In this document: piece after piece, positions 35,832 through 47,786 of the stretch
How the letters are laid out: every line of letters begins with the position of its first letter
How positions within the stretch are numbered: position 1 is the first letter of the stretch
NCBI RefSeq assembly: GCF_904849725.1
Contig: NC_058519.1
Location: 651,299,387 to 651,363,386, forward strand
DNA from: Hordeum vulgare subsp. vulgare
Lineage: Eukaryota; Streptophyta; Magnoliopsida; Poales; Poaceae
Direction: 5' to 3'
DNA length: 64,000 nt
The notes under the pieces: generated by a model
The model's database searches: none
What the model was told of the DNA's origin: nothing
Seen by the model: only the letters and a program-made list of their open reading frames with translations
Position numbers and translations under genes: made by a program

Positions 35832-36899
35832 CTAAGATCTGAACTTTTCACATGCAAACACGACTGCTAAAAATTCCTTCTCCGTAGTGGCATAGTTTCT
35901 TTGGGCACCGTCTAGAGTTTTACTAGCGTAGTGAATGACATTCAACTTCTTGTCAACTCTTTGTCCTAGAACAACACCAACAGCATAATCACTAGCGTCA
36001 CACATGATTTCAAAGGGCAAGTTCCAGTCAGGTGGTTGAACAATAGGTGCGGTTATCAAAGCCTTCTTAAGTATTTCGAAAGCTTCCTCACAATCCTCAT
36101 CCAAAACAAAAGGAACATCCTTCTGCAAGAGGTTGGTAAGAGGCCTAGAAATCTTAGAGAAGTCTTTAACGAACCTTCTATAGAAACCAGCATGACCTAG
36201 GAAACTTCGTATACCTCTGATATCTGTGGGGCAAGGCATTTTCTCAATTGCATCAACCTTAGCCTTATCAACTTCAATGCCTCCCTCAGAAATTTTGTGT
36301 CCTAAGACGATACCTTCATTAACCATAAAGTGGCACTTCTCCCAATTCAAGACGAGGTTGGTTTCTTCGCATCTCTGTAAGACTCGATCAAGGTTGCTGA
36401 GGCAATCATCAAAGGAAGACCCGTAAACGGAGAAGTCATCCATGAAAACCTCGACAATCTTTTCACAAAAATTAGAGAATATAGCCATCATACATCTTTG
36501 AAAGGTGACAGGTGCATTACATAAGCCAAAAGGCATACGTCTATAGGCAAAGGTACCGAAAGGGCAGGTGAAAGTGGTTTTCTCTTTATCAGATTGTGCA
36601 ACGGGTATTTGCGAGAAACCTGAATAACCGTCTAGAAAGCAGAAGTGTGTGTGTTTTGATAGCCTTTCTAGCATTTGGTCGATGAAAGGCAAAGGATAAT
36701 GATCTTTCCTGGTTGCCTTGTTCAGTTTCCGGAAGTCTATCACCATTCTATAGTCGGTAATAATCCTTTGTGGGATTAGTTCATCCTTATCATTAGGAAC
36801 GACGGTGATACCTCCCTTCTTGGGTACGCAATGTACTGGACTTACCCAATCACTATGAGCAACAAGATAAATGATTCCTGCTTCCAGAAGCTTTAATAT
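35832..36899 (-). pseudogene. pol: R5 reverse transcriptase and start of RNase H
   Basis: The open frame runs from just after a TAA at 36900-36902 to TAG at 35832-35834. It contains the RT motifs MVIDFRKLNKATRKDHYPLP, YRMPFGLCNAPVTFQR and the catalytic VEVFMDDFSVYG, then the thumb and RNase H start (CDASDYAVGVVLGQ, LDGAQRNYATTEKEFLAVVFA). The order RT then RNase H then integrase is Gypsy-type. Both flanking stops are nonsense changes in codons the family keeps open. Confidence 0.92.
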
Positions 36900-38686
36900 T
36901 TATTTTCTAACGACCTCTTTCATCTTAGGATTTAATCTCCTTTGATGATCAGCAACTGGTTTAAAGTCAGGATCGGTTTTAATCTTGTGCTCACATAGAG
37001 TAGGACTAATACCTTTAAGATCATCAAGAGTATATCCAATAGCAGCGCGGTGCTTCCTCAGAGTTTTTAGTAACTTCTTCTCTTCACGCTCTGAGAGGAG
37101 AGCACTAATAATGACACGATATATCTCCTTCTCATCAAGATAGGCATACTTAAGAGTATCCGGCAACTGTTTAAGCTCAAACACAGGATCACCCTTTGGT
37201 GGGGAGGATCCCCAAGCAGTTCAACAGGCAGATTATTCTTGAGAATAGGATATTGTTCTAAGAAAATTCTATCTATCTCATCTCTCTCCTCCATATGCAT
37301 ATCATTGTCATGCTCAAGCAGATATTTCTCTAAAGGATCCGTAGGAGGTACGACAATAGAGGCAAGAGCAATGATTTCATCTCTACCAGACGACTCTCTT
37401 TCATGGGTTTGTCTTCCAAACTTGGAGAAGTTAAATTCATGAGACACACCCTCGAAACTTACTGTGACAGTCTGCTTAATGCAATCGATGTGAGCATTGA
37501 CAGTGTTGAGAAAGGGTCTACCAAATATGATGGGACAAAAGCTATCTTGTGCAGTACCAAGGACGAGGAAATCAGTAGGATACTTCGTCTTACCACACAG
37601 GACTTCTACGTCTCTCACAATTCCCAGAGGGCAGATAGTGTCTCTATTAGCTAGCGTAATAGTGACATCAATGGGTTCTAACTCTGCAGGTGCAATCTCA
37701 TCTTTGATTTCATCATATAGAGAACGGGGTATTGCACTAACACTAGCTCCCATATCACATAAACCATGGTAACAGTGATCTCCTATCTTAACAGAAACAA
37801 CGGGCAGGCCAACTACAGGTCCGTGTTTGTCTTTCGTGTGAGGTTTAGCAATTCTAGCGGAGTCCTCACAGAATTTGATAACATTCCCGTCTATGTCTTC
37901 GGCTAAGAGATCTTTGATAATAGCAACACTAGGTTCAACTGTAATCTCCTCAAGGGGTGCAAGTGGTCTAATGTAACCCCTACGTATCACAGTTGGAGCT
38001 TTAGAATAATCCTTTATCCTAGCAGGGTATGGTGGTTTCTCAGTGTAAGCACAAGGAACAACAGGATCACTAAAAGCTATGATTTTCTCCTCAACTAGAT
38101 TGGTTTTGGCTATGTTGCTTTCTACAGGAGGATGATATTTAAACCACTTCTCTTTGGGAAGATCAACATGAGCAGCAAAAGATTCACATAGAGAAGCTAC
38201 TATCTCAGAGTCAAGTCCATACTTAGTGCTAAAATCTCTAGAAGTGTTTGTCTCAACAAAAGATTTAACGCAATCAAACTGGAAATTTATACCTGACTCC
38301 TTACCTTCCTCCAGCTCCCAATCTTCAGAGTTGCGTTTGATTCTCTCCAATAAATTCCACTTGTGATCAATATCCTTCTTCATAAAAGAACCGGCACAAG
38401 AAGTGTCAAGCATGGTACGATCTTCATGAGAAAGCCGAGCATAAAAGTTTTGAGTGATGATTTCTCTCGAGAGCTCATGATTGTGGCATGAATATAGAAT
38501 TGATTTAAGCCTCCCCCAAGCTTGAGCTATGCTTTCCCTGTCATGAGGCCAAAAGTTATAAACAAAGTTCCGATCATGATGTACTAAATGCATAGGATAG
38601 AACTTTTGATGAAATACCAATTTCAACCGATTGTAGCCCCATGATCCAGCATAATCACATAGCCTATACCATGTCAACGCCTTATC
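36900..38686 (-). pseudogene. gag-pol: R5 gag C-terminal part, protease and N-terminus of RT
   Basis: The minus strand reads ALTWYRLCDYAGSWGYNRL and FYARLSHEDRTMLDTSC of Gag, then GLPVVSVKIGDHCYHGLC-DMGAS (37746-37757) of the aspartic protease, where the catalytic D-T-G is D-M-G, and TDFLVLGTAQDSFCPIIFGRPFLN of the protease C-terminus. Near 37195 a one-base deletion shifts the frame; the reading then continues with FELKQLPDTLKYAYLDE and the approach to RT up to TAA 36900-36902. Confidence 0.88.
38682..38686 (+). repeat. R6 target-site duplication, left copy (TTATC)
   Basis: TTATC precedes R6 and recurs at 43234-43238. Joining across it restores the R5 gag reading across the SLKD/ALTWY boundary. 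Confidence 0.92.
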
Positions 38687-41459
38687 TGTCACGCCCAAGA
38701 TGCGACCCTATCCTCAATTTGGCACGAGGGCCTCGTCAGGGATAGAAGCGCATCTCGTCGTGTCGCAAGAATGGATATCATTACAAGTACATGTACTGAA
38801 AAGAAGAGATATATATAGAGTTGGCTTACACTCGCCACAAGCTACATCAGAGTCACATCAGTACATTACATAACCATCAAGAGTAAGAGCAGAGTCCGAC
38901 TACGGACGAAAACAAACGAGAAAATAATAACGACGTCCATCCTTGCTATCCCAGGCTGCCGGCCTGGAAACCATCCTAGATCGATGAAGAAGAAGAAGAA
39001 GAAGCAACTCCAAATGAACAATCAACGCGCTCGCGTCAAGTAACCTTTACCTGTACCTGCAACTGGTGTTGTAGTAATCTGTGAGCCACAGGGGACTCAG
39101 CAATCTCATTTCCAAAGGTATCAAGACTAGCAAAGCTTAATGGGTGAGGTATGGTTAAGTGGTGAGGTTGCAGCAGCGGCTAAGCATATATATTTGGTGG
39201 CTAAACTTACGAGTACAAGAAATAAGAGGGGGAAGATATACGCATAATGGACGTGAACTACTGATGATCAAAAGAATGATCCTGAACACCTACCTACGTC
39301 AGATATAACCCCACCGTGTCCTCGATCGGAGAAGGAACTCACGAAAGAGACAGTCACGGTTATGCACACAGTTGGCATATTTTAATTAATTAACTTCAAG
39401 TTATCTAGAACCAGTGTTAAACAAAGCTTCCATGTTGCCACATAACCGCGGGCACGGCTTTCCGAAAGATTTAACCCTGGAGGGGTGCTCCAACTAGTCC
39501 ATCACAAATTACCACAAGCCGCATAGAAATCCTCAATCACGAAGCTCGCGATCTCGTCGGATTCCCTAGTGGAAAACGTCAACTCTGAGATTACCCAAAG
39601 CATCATCGGAATCCCGATGCACAAGATATTCCGTCAAAGGTAAAACTAATCCAGCAAGGCCGCCCGACGTGTCGACGATCCCGATAGGAGTCGCGTACCT
39701 CGTTCTCAGGACACGGCGGATGAGCTTGACGTCGGGATCGCTAAACCTCCGGGTGACCAGAGGGGCGCCGGACATCGCTCAGGTGGGGCCAACACTCATG
39801 AGGAGCACTGGCCCGGGGGTTGATTAAATTTCCTCGGGTTAATTACTCCCTATGCAGTTCATTAGTTATTAGGCAAATGTAGTACCAAAGTTGGGCCCTG
39901 CCAGACCAGCTTTAATCTAAAACGAATTATCAAGGGGGTCCCCATAACAACCCCGATCGTGTTAGGAGCGCTCATTTATGGAACATAACACCGGTAATCG
40001 GAAACTAAGGGGGCAAAGGTGGAACAAAACACCAGGCTAGAAAAGGCCGAGCCTTCCACCTTTTACCAAGTGTATATGTGCCTTAAATTAAATAGCATTT
40101 AAATATGGTGATATGACAAGGAACCCATGCTTTCGCATGGAAGCATCTGCACCTGCAAGTAGCAACGCTAACAACAGGGTTAAGCAAGCGGTAACATAGC
40201 CATTCAGTGGTTTGCTAGGTCGTACAGGTCGAAGGTGATCATGGCATTGTTGAGAGGCTAATATTTAACAGGTGGTAGGCAACGAGACATAATCGATAGA
40301 GACGGTAAAACTAGCATGGCAATGATAGTAATGGTATCTGGGGAAATGATCATCTTGCCTGAGATCCCGCTTGGAAGAAGAATGACTCCGTGAAGTCGGC
40401 GAACCAACGTAGTCGAACGGTTCCTCACATTCCGACACGCTTGCGGAAATCTATCGAGACGGAGCAAAGCGGAAACAAACATCAACACAGATACTCACCA
40501 CACGATGCACAACATGATGCATAACCTACTATGATGCATGATCAGTTCATTGATGCAAGGGATGGCATGGCAATTCACCTCACGCAAACACTACACATTA
40601 AGTGAAGCTCGATATGCAACGGGTTACATATCGATGAAACTCCACGATTAATTATTTAATTCACTCCCGTTAATTATCACGGCAATATTACATTGTTGTT
40701 CTCATGGCAAGGGTGAAGCGATGGTCCTACAAGACATCCTAGTCGGGTAACACGCGGAACATAGATCGGAGCTACGGCACAAGGACCATGCAACACACGG
40801 TATATGCCATGAATGCCTCATGCATGCAAGTTCATCACATCACGACAAGGAGGGAAAAGAAACAAGGTGTCGCCACGGCGAGCGAAAACGAACCATGGCG
40901 GCAAAACGGAAACGATGCCACGGCAACGTTCCTATCACGACAACTCGTCGAGATATCGTGCCAACGAATAGGGAGCGTGTGCGGGAACGCTAAATAAAGA
41001 ATGGGGTGATCCCGGTTACCGGGTTCCCATGTGTCGGGGTTCAACGAAAGGAGCACGTGCAACGGCAACATAAGGCGCAAACATAATCATCTCATACATC
41101 ACATGAATACGGTTCTCGGCCACGTCTCATCGGTATACCTTCGACGCGTGCATATCGGAGCGGATCGGTTCGGTGAAGGAGAACAACGATCGTCGTGGAA
41201 GTCGAGGTCGTCGTGGAAGTAGTCGTACACGGTCTCGTCGACGGTAGTCGTTCGCTCGGCGTCGTGGTTCACGGTCTTCGGCAACGGTAGTCGAACTCAT
41301 TTTCCGAAGATGGTCGGGGTCGTCGAGGACGACGTGGTACTCGGCGAGCTCGTCGTCGACCCACGGCAGGCGAGAATGGTGCACGCGGCGATGGCAAGCG
41401 GCAGCACAAGCAAGCGGCACGGCAAGTAGGGCAAGCAAGCAACTAATTCTATCTGGCGG

Positions 41460-41890
41460 CTACAGATAGCAAGCAGCAGCAAAAATCTACCTAGCAACAG
41501 CAACCTACAGCAGCAGCTACCATCTAGCTAGCAACAAACTACTACGGCAGCTACTAACAGCAACTAACAACCTAGCCTAATCAGCTACAGTTAGCAGCAA
41601 ACAAACGGCAGCAGCTCTATGCATGGCACAGCAGCTCCACAACAATCAGCAACAGCAAAGCCCGGCAGCTAACTACACCAACAGCAGCAAAACGCATCGG
41701 CAGGCACACAGTTGGCCAGATGGCAAACGGAGCAGCTACATCAGCCGGCCAGCAGCACGACGACATGGCACGGCGGCAGCAACATGCAGTGGCAGGCATG
41801 CTCAGCAGGCAAGCTACAAAGCAACAGCAAGGCGGCAACAGCACGCACAACAACACTTGGCAGGGCAGCAGCACTAAACAGCAACATGGC
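41460..41890. repeat. CAG/CAA-rich low-complexity stretch within R6
   Basis: Dense irregular runs of CAGCAG, CAACAG and GGCAGC fill this part. They explain the glutamine- and serine-rich ORFs here. Confidence 0.7.
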
Positions 41891-42539
41891 AGCGGCGTGC
41901 TACCTTGGTAAGAGGAGGCCGGGAACGTGGAGCAGACGGCTCCGCAAGGGAACGGGCGGCCACCTGCGGCGAGCTCGGGGACGGAGGAGGCGAGCACGAC
42001 GGGGCGGTGCAACTCGGGCAGGGGAGCTGCTCCATGGCTCGAGCGAGGGGGAGACTAGGCAGGCGAGCTCGGCTCGGCAGGGAACCTCTGGCGGGCTTGG
42101 CGCGCGGGGTACGACGAGCACGGCGGACTGGGCGGCGACCGGGAGGCCGGCGAGGCACACACCGGCGGGGAGGGGTCGGGGTATCGTCGGGAGACAGCCA
42201 CGACAGAGCAGGCGGGGCGCAGCTCCTGCAGCTCGGGCAAGGCACAGTGAGGGGAGCCGCGGCACGGCGAGCTCGAGGCCATGGCGCGGGGAAACGAGGT
42301 CGGGCTGGGGAGCTGCAGCGCAGGGGCTTGGAGGGTACGGCGTCGACGGGCAGCGCGGCGCGGGGAGGCGATGGTGCGGTGCGGGGAACGGGGCGAGAGA
42401 GAATCGGGACAGAGCAGCGCAAGGGGGGAGGAGGAAGGGACGAGGGGACGAGGGGGTGCAGGCTCCCTCGCTAGGGCACGGGGACTTGGGCCGGCCAGCT
42501 CGGCCTTGCCGGTTGGGCTCCCTCTCCCTCTGTTTGTTT

Positions 42540-42965
42540 GTTTTTTAAAAAAAACAGAAACTCACAAAGAAAAAGGATTTAACAAAGAAAATAAAAATAA
42601 ATAAAATACCTTTCAACTCCTTTTAAACATACCCAACTATAAGAAATAGTTTGGGCATTTTTTTAAAAACGAATAAAAATAAAACCTTTTGAAGAATTAA
42701 AATTAAAACCCGTTTACAAAAGAATAAAAATCGAACCCCTTCGAAGAATTAAATAAAATATCTTTATTTAAAGAATAAAATAAAAGCCTTTTAAAAGAGA
42801 AAATAAAATGGGACGGTTTTAAAATAAAACAAACGGAGAAATAAAATAAAAACCTAAGGGTTGCCCCCACATTTAACAAAAGGGTTTTAAAAAAAGACAA
42901 ATCTTTTGACGGGGTTAAAACGGAAACTTTATCAAACCGCAAAACAAAATAAAAGAGGGGTGAGA
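42540..42965. repeat. A-rich low-complexity stretch within R6
   Basis: Repeated AAAATAAAA-type wording directly abuts a GC-rich block at about 42535. The switch in composition is abrupt. Confidence 0.7.
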
Positions 42966-43233
42966 AGGTTTTAGGTCCGCGGTGCAACAGGGTTTAGCGG
43001 TGGCTCTCACGCACCCTCTCTCATCACTCCAACAAAACAACGCCACTCACGAAGCACTAACACCCAACAACACGGGGCAGCAGGCAACACCGACAAAACA
43101 CAGTTGACATGATGCCATGCATGATGCGACGATGCAAACTATATGATGATGCAACCAACAAAATAAAATAGCCACACGACGGAAACGGAATAAAGGGGGA
43201 AATATTCTGGGGCGTCGGTCTCGGGCTGTCACA

Positions 43234-43238
43234 TTATC
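43234..43238 (+). repeat. R6 target-site duplication, right copy (TTATC)
   Basis: An exact copy of 38682-38686. Confidence 0.92.
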
Positions 43239-43514
43239 CTTCAAAGATAAAGGAAAGACTTTCTTCTTTACCTCATCCTCATGCAAACTTGCAAGCTTAA
43301 ATAATCCACAAACTTCATCTACATAGATTAGATGAAAGTCTGGATGTGAAGATCCATCTCCTGTAAAAGGATTAGCCAGCAGTTTCTCAAGCATACCCAA
43401 AGGAATTTCATAAAAGATATTTTCAGTAGGTACCTCAGGTTGAGGAGCAACTCCTCGTGCTTCCGTTCATGGTGAAGATACCCCGAACAAACTCCTCAAA
43501 GGAAGAGTTTCCAT
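43234..43514 (-). pseudogene. gag: R5 gag N-terminal part
   Basis: The minus strand from ATG 43514 starts METLPLRSLFGVSSP and meets TGA at 43467-43469. The same frame then continues with VPTENIFYEIPLGMLEKLL and HLIYVDEVCGLFKLA up to the R6 insertion at 43234. The rest is at 38686 leftward. Gag would form the particle core; this copy is broken by the nonsense codon and by R6. Confidence 0.82.
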
Positions 43515-43592
43515 AGTGACAAGTGACAATAAATTTCAGCACAGTATTTAAATGTTTCCTTACCAATTTCCACTTACCAAAGGCGCTTCACT

Positions 43593-43609
43593 CCCCGGCA
43601 ACGGCGCCA
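43593..43609 (-). promoter_or_regulatory. R5 primer-binding site (tRNA-Asp)
   Basis: On the minus strand TGGCGCCGTTGCCGGGG complements the 3' end of plant tRNA-Asp exactly over 17 bases, as I recall that tRNA. It lies 11 bases after the 5' LTR. Confidence 0.88.
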
Positions 43610-43620
43610 GAAAAGAGTCT

Positions 43621-45150
43621 TGATGACCCACAACTATAGGGGATCAATCGTAGTCCTTTCGATAAGTAAGAGTGTCGAACCCAACGAGGAGCAGAAGGCT
43701 CTGATAAACGGATTTCAGCAAGGAAATATCTGCAAGCACTGAAAGTAGCGGTAACAAGTGAATGTGTAGCGAGGTGAAACGTAGCAAGCAAAGAGTAACA
43801 AGTAACAAGTAGTAGCAACGGTGCAGCAAGTGGCCCAATCCCTTTTGTAGCAAGGGACAAGCCTGAACAAAGTCTTATAGGAGGAAAAACGATCCCAGGA
43901 CACACGGGAATTTCTGTCATGCTAGTTTCATCATGTTCATATGATTCGCGTTCGTTACTTTGATAGTTTGATATGTGGGTGGACCGGCGCTTGGGTACTG
44001 CCCTTACTTGGACAAGCATCCCACTTATGATTAACCTCTCTCGCAAGCATCCGCAACTACAAAAGAAGAATTAAGACAAAGTCTAACCATAGCATTAAAC
44101 TAGTGGATCCAAATCAGCCCCTCACGAAGCAACGCATAGACTGGGGTTTAAGCTTCTATCACTCCAGCAACCCATCGTCTACTTACTACTTCCCAATGCC
44201 TTCCTCTAGGCCCAAATATGGTGAAGTGTTATGTAGTCGACATTCACATAACACCACTAGAGGAAAAGACAACATACAGCATATCAAAATACCGAACGAA
44301 TATCAAATTCACATGACTATTATCAACATGACTTATCCCATGTCCTCAGGAACAAAAGTAACTACTCACAAGACATAATCATAATCATGACCAGAGCTGT
44401 AATGAATAGCATCAAGGATCTGAACATAAACTCTTCCACCAAGTAATCCAATTAGCATCAACTACAAAGAGTAATCTTCACTACTAGCAACCTTACAAGT
44501 ACCAATCGGAGTTGCGAGACGAAGATTGGTTACAAGAGATGAACTAGGGATTGGGGAGGAAATGGTGCTGATGAAGATGTTGATGAAGATGCCTCCCCTC
44601 CGACGAGAGGAGTGTTGGTGATGATGACGGCGACGATTCCCCCCTCCGGGAGGGAAGTTTCCCCGGCAAGATCGTCCTGTCAGAGCTCTAGATTGGATCT
44701 GCTCAAGTTCCGTCTCGTGGTGGCGGCAAAACCACGAAAAACTCCCTCCTGATATTTTTTTTCCAGACCAGGACGCTTCATATAGCAAAAGAGGGGGGCT
44801 AGTGGGCCTTCAGGCAGCCAACAAGCTTGCCCACCGCCACCAGGGGGTGGTGGCGGAGTGGGGGCTTGTGGGGCTCTGGTGGCCCCCCTCCGGTAGTTCT
44901 TTCGCCCAGTATTTTTAATATACTCCAGAAAAAATCCACGTAAATTTTCAGCGCATTTGGAGATGTGCAGAATAGTGGACTAGGATTTGCTCCTTTTCCA
45001 GTCCAGAATTCCAGCTGCCTGAATTCTCCCTCTTCAAATAAAACTTGCAAAATAAGAGAGAAAAGGCATAAATATGGTACCACAAGTAATATAACAGCCC
45101 AAAAAGCAATAAATATCAACATGAAAGCATGATGCAAAATGGACGTATCA
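43621..45150 (-). repeat. R5 5' LTR
   Basis: The 1530-base LTR is the partner of 30328-31855. It holds the element promoter (TATA-like TATATG near 44781) and the GC-rich block repeated at 34060-34114. Confidence 0.92.
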
Positions 45151-45155
45151 TGCCA
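45151..45155 (+). repeat. R5 target-site duplication, right copy (TGCCA)
   Basis: An exact copy of 30323-30327. Confidence 0.93.
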
Positions 45156-46210
45156 ACACGTCTACTTTGCCTTTGCACGATCGTAAGATAGCTAGCATGA
45201 TGTTTCCATTGATATCTATGCCATGCTAGCTCATTGCCATGGTACACTACCGAAGGCATTCCATATAGAGTCATAGTTTCTCTAAGTTTTGAGTTGAAAG
45301 TGTGATGATCATCATTAATGGAGCATTGTCCCATGTGAGGAAATAAAAGAGGCCAAAGAAGCCCACCAAAAAAAAAGAGGCCAAAGAGCCCACCAAAATA
45401 AAATAAAATAAAAATGAGAGAAAAATAGAGAAGGGACAATGCTACCCCTTTTTACACACTTGTGCATACAAAAGCACCATGATCTTCATGATTGAGAGTC
45501 TCTCGTTTTGTCACCACCATATAGCTAGTGGGAAATTTTCATTATATAACTTGGCTTGTATATTCCAATGATAGGCTTCCTCAAAATTGCCTTAGGTCTT
45601 CATGAGCAAGCAAGTTGGATGCACACCCACTAGTTTTCTTTAAGAGCTTTCACATACTCTTAGATCTAGTGCATTATTTGTATGGCGATCCCTACTCATT
45701 CACATTGATATCTATTGATGAGCATCTCCACAGCTCATTGATATGCCTAGTTAATGTGATCATCTTCTCCTTATTTTGTCTTGCAACCTCCACCACACTC
45801 CACACCATCTATAGTGCTATAACCATGGCTCACGCTCATGTATTGTGTGAGAGCTGAAAAGGTTTGAGAAAGTAAAGGTGTGAAACAATTACTTGGCCAA
45901 TACCGGGGTTGTGCATGATTTAAATTGTTGTGCAATGATGATAGAGCATAGCCAGACTACATGCTTTTGTAGGGATAACTTTCTTTTGGCCTTGTTATTT
46001 TGAAAGTTCATGATTACCTTGCTAGTTTGCTTGAATTATTATTGTTTCCATGTCAATAGCAAACTATTGTTTTGAATCTAATGGATCTGAACATTCATGT
46101 CACATAAGAGGAATTACAAAGGACACCTATGCTAGGTAGTGTGAAAGCATCAAAAATTCATTCTTATCACTTCCCTACTCGAGGACGAGCAGGAGTGAAT
46201 CTTGGGGATG
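45156..46210 (+). other. R2 internal 3' region and polypurine tract
   Basis: Nearly identical to 57007-58067 of R9, including an 80-codon reading at 45615-45857 identical to 57470-57712. That identity reflects recent common origin rather than a proven gene. It ends with CTCGAGGACGAGC and the tract GAATCTTGGGGATG. Confidence 0.75.
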
Positions 46211-47781
46211 TTGTGGTTGTTTTATGTACCTTTTATATCTTTTTTCGGACTAACTTATTAATTCAGTGCCAAGTGCTAGTTCCTTCTTTTTCCGTGTTTT
46301 TGACTCTTTTCAGATCTGATTTTGGAACGGAGTCCAAATGGAATAAAAACCCCGAAATGATTTTTTCCCGAACGGAAGAAGACCAGGGAGCCTTTGGGCC
46401 AAGCCAGGTGGGCTCCAGGGAGCCTACAAGCTCCCACCACGCCACCAGGGGGAAGGCGGTGGTGGGCAAGCTTGTGGCCACCCTGGACGCCCCCTGACCT
46501 AGGTCTTTGGCCTATAAATTCCCAAATATTCCGCAAAAAATCAGGGGAGCCTCGGAAATACTTTTCCGCCGCCGCAAGCTTCCGTTTTCGCGAGATCTCA
46601 TCTGGAGACCCTTCCCGGCACCCTGCCGGAGGGGACTTTGGAGTTGGAGGGCTTCTTCATCATCATCATCGCCCCTCCAATGACTCGTGAGTAGTTCACT
46701 TCAGACCTACGGGTCCGTATTTAGTAGCTAGATGGCTTCTTCTCTCTCTTGGATCTTCAATACAAAGTTCTTCATGATCTTCATGGAGATCTATCCGATG
46801 TAATCTTCTTTGGCGGTGTGTTTGTCGAGATCCGATGAATTGTGGATTTGTGATCAGATTATCTATGATATATATTTGAGTCTTTGCTGATTTCTTATAT
46901 GCATGATTTTATATCCTTGTAAGTCTCTCCGAGCCTTGGGTTTTGTTTGGCCAACTAGATCTATGATTCTTGCAATGGGAGAAGTGCTTGGTTTTGGTTT
47001 CTACCATGTGGTGACCTTTCCCAGTGACAGTAGGGGCAGCAAGGCACACATCAAGTAGTTGCCATCAAGGGTAAAAAGATGGGGTTTTTATCATTGGTTT
47101 GAGATTATCCCTCTACATCATGTCATCTTGCTTAAGGCGTTACTCTGTTCTTATGGACTTAATACACTAGATGCATGCTGGATAGCGGTCGACGTGTGGA
47201 GTAATAGTAGTAGATGCAGAAAGTGTCGGTCTACTTGTTTCGGACGTGATGCCTATAGAAACAATCGTTGCATAGATATCGTCACGACTTTGCACGGTTC
47301 TATCAATTGCTCGACAGTAATTTGTTCACCCACCGTCTACTTGCTTTCATGAGAGAAGCCACTAGTAAACACTACGGCCCCCGGATCTATTCACATCTAT
47401 CGTTTACACCTCCGCTTTTACTTTGCTTTGTTACTTTGTTGCTTTCAGTTCTCACTTGGGAAACAATCTATAAGGGATTGACAACCCCTTCATAGCGTTG
47501 GGAGCACGTTTTTGTGTTTGTGCGGGATCTTGAGATACTCCTCCACTGGATTGATACTTTGGTTCTCAAACTGAGGGAAGTACTTACCACCGCTATGCTA
47601 CATCACCCTTTACACTTCGAGGGAACACCAACGCAAGGCTCCAAGGCCACGGGGGAAATCCTTTGCATACTTGCCTAGGAAGTCCCTTAAGGCGTAGCCG
47701 CAACAGAAGGATCAAGCCAAGTATTCTTCCGTCGACGTGGCTATTTCGGGCGCCGTTGGAAGGTCTTTTGTTGCAGTAGCA
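46211..47781 (+). repeat. R2 3' LTR, 5' end deleted
   Basis: It matches 10819-12381 of the 5' LTR but lacks the first 61 bases. After the polypurine tract, TTGT joins directly to GGTTGTTTTATG (46215). The end TTGCAGTAGCA and the duplication are intact, so the deletion came after insertion. Confidence 0.88.
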
Positions 47782-47786
47782 ACTAT
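47782..47786 (+). repeat. R2 target-site duplication, right copy (ACTAT)
   Basis: An exact copy of 10753-10757. Confidence 0.9.

Larger units (their letters stand above)
38687..43233. mobile_element. R6: 4.5-kb solo LTR candidate of a long-LTR (LARD / Sukkula- or Erika-like) element
   Basis: The insertion is 4547 bases, starts TGTCACGCCC, ends GGGCTGTCACA and has a perfect 5-bp duplication. No internal direct LTR pair, primer site or coding domain is seen, so the whole unit behaves as a single LTR left by recombination. Composition is strongly modular: CAG-rich 41460-41880, very GC-rich 41900-42530, and A-rich 42540-42960. On the minus strand the T-rich part followed by a C-rich part resembles a promoter and RNA start, so transcription is probably on that strand. 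The family name is a guess by LTR size. Long ORFs in the GC-rich part are compositional. Confidence 0.7.
30328..45150 (-). mobile_element. R5: Gypsy-type LTR retrotransposon with full pol gene set, degenerate, carrying R6
   Basis: R5 has LTRs at 30328-31855 and 43621-45150, exact duplication TGCCA, tRNA-Asp primer site at 43593-43609 and polypurine tract beside the left LTR, so it reads on the minus strand. Order is gag, protease, RT, RNase H, integrase, which defines Gypsy. An extra ORF follows pol. The LTRs differ at 11 of about 180 compared bases at their plus-strand starts, so R5 is older than R4. Without R6 it is about 10.3 kb. Confidence 0.93.
10758..47781 (+). mobile_element. R2: non-autonomous Gypsy-type LTR retrotransposon carrying two nested insertions
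   Basis: R2 has a 5' LTR at 10758-12381 and a 3' LTR at 46211-47781, flanked by the exact duplication ACTAT. Its own sequence is in three pieces: 10758-12982, 28270-30327 and 45156-47781. These read through as one element when compared with its sister R9 (52752-59708). The gaps are filled by R3/R4 and R5/R6. The internal region holds a broken copy of the R9 ORF and no enzyme domains. The 37-kb span is therefore about 7 kb of R2 plus about 30 kb of later insertions. Confidence 0.9.

Noticed and set aside
41712..42548. A 278-codon plus-strand ORF and several long overlapping ORFs on both strands
   Set aside because: They lie in the very GC-rich and CAG-rich part of R6, are open in several frames at once and have low-complexity R/G/A composition, so they are compositional artefacts.
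38687..43233. R6 as a DNA transposon, because both ends carry TGTCAC/TGTGACA-like inverted wording
   Set aside because: The similarity covers only about ten bases with mismatches, the ends are TG...CA and the duplication is 5 bases, which fits an LTR better. Not fully excluded.
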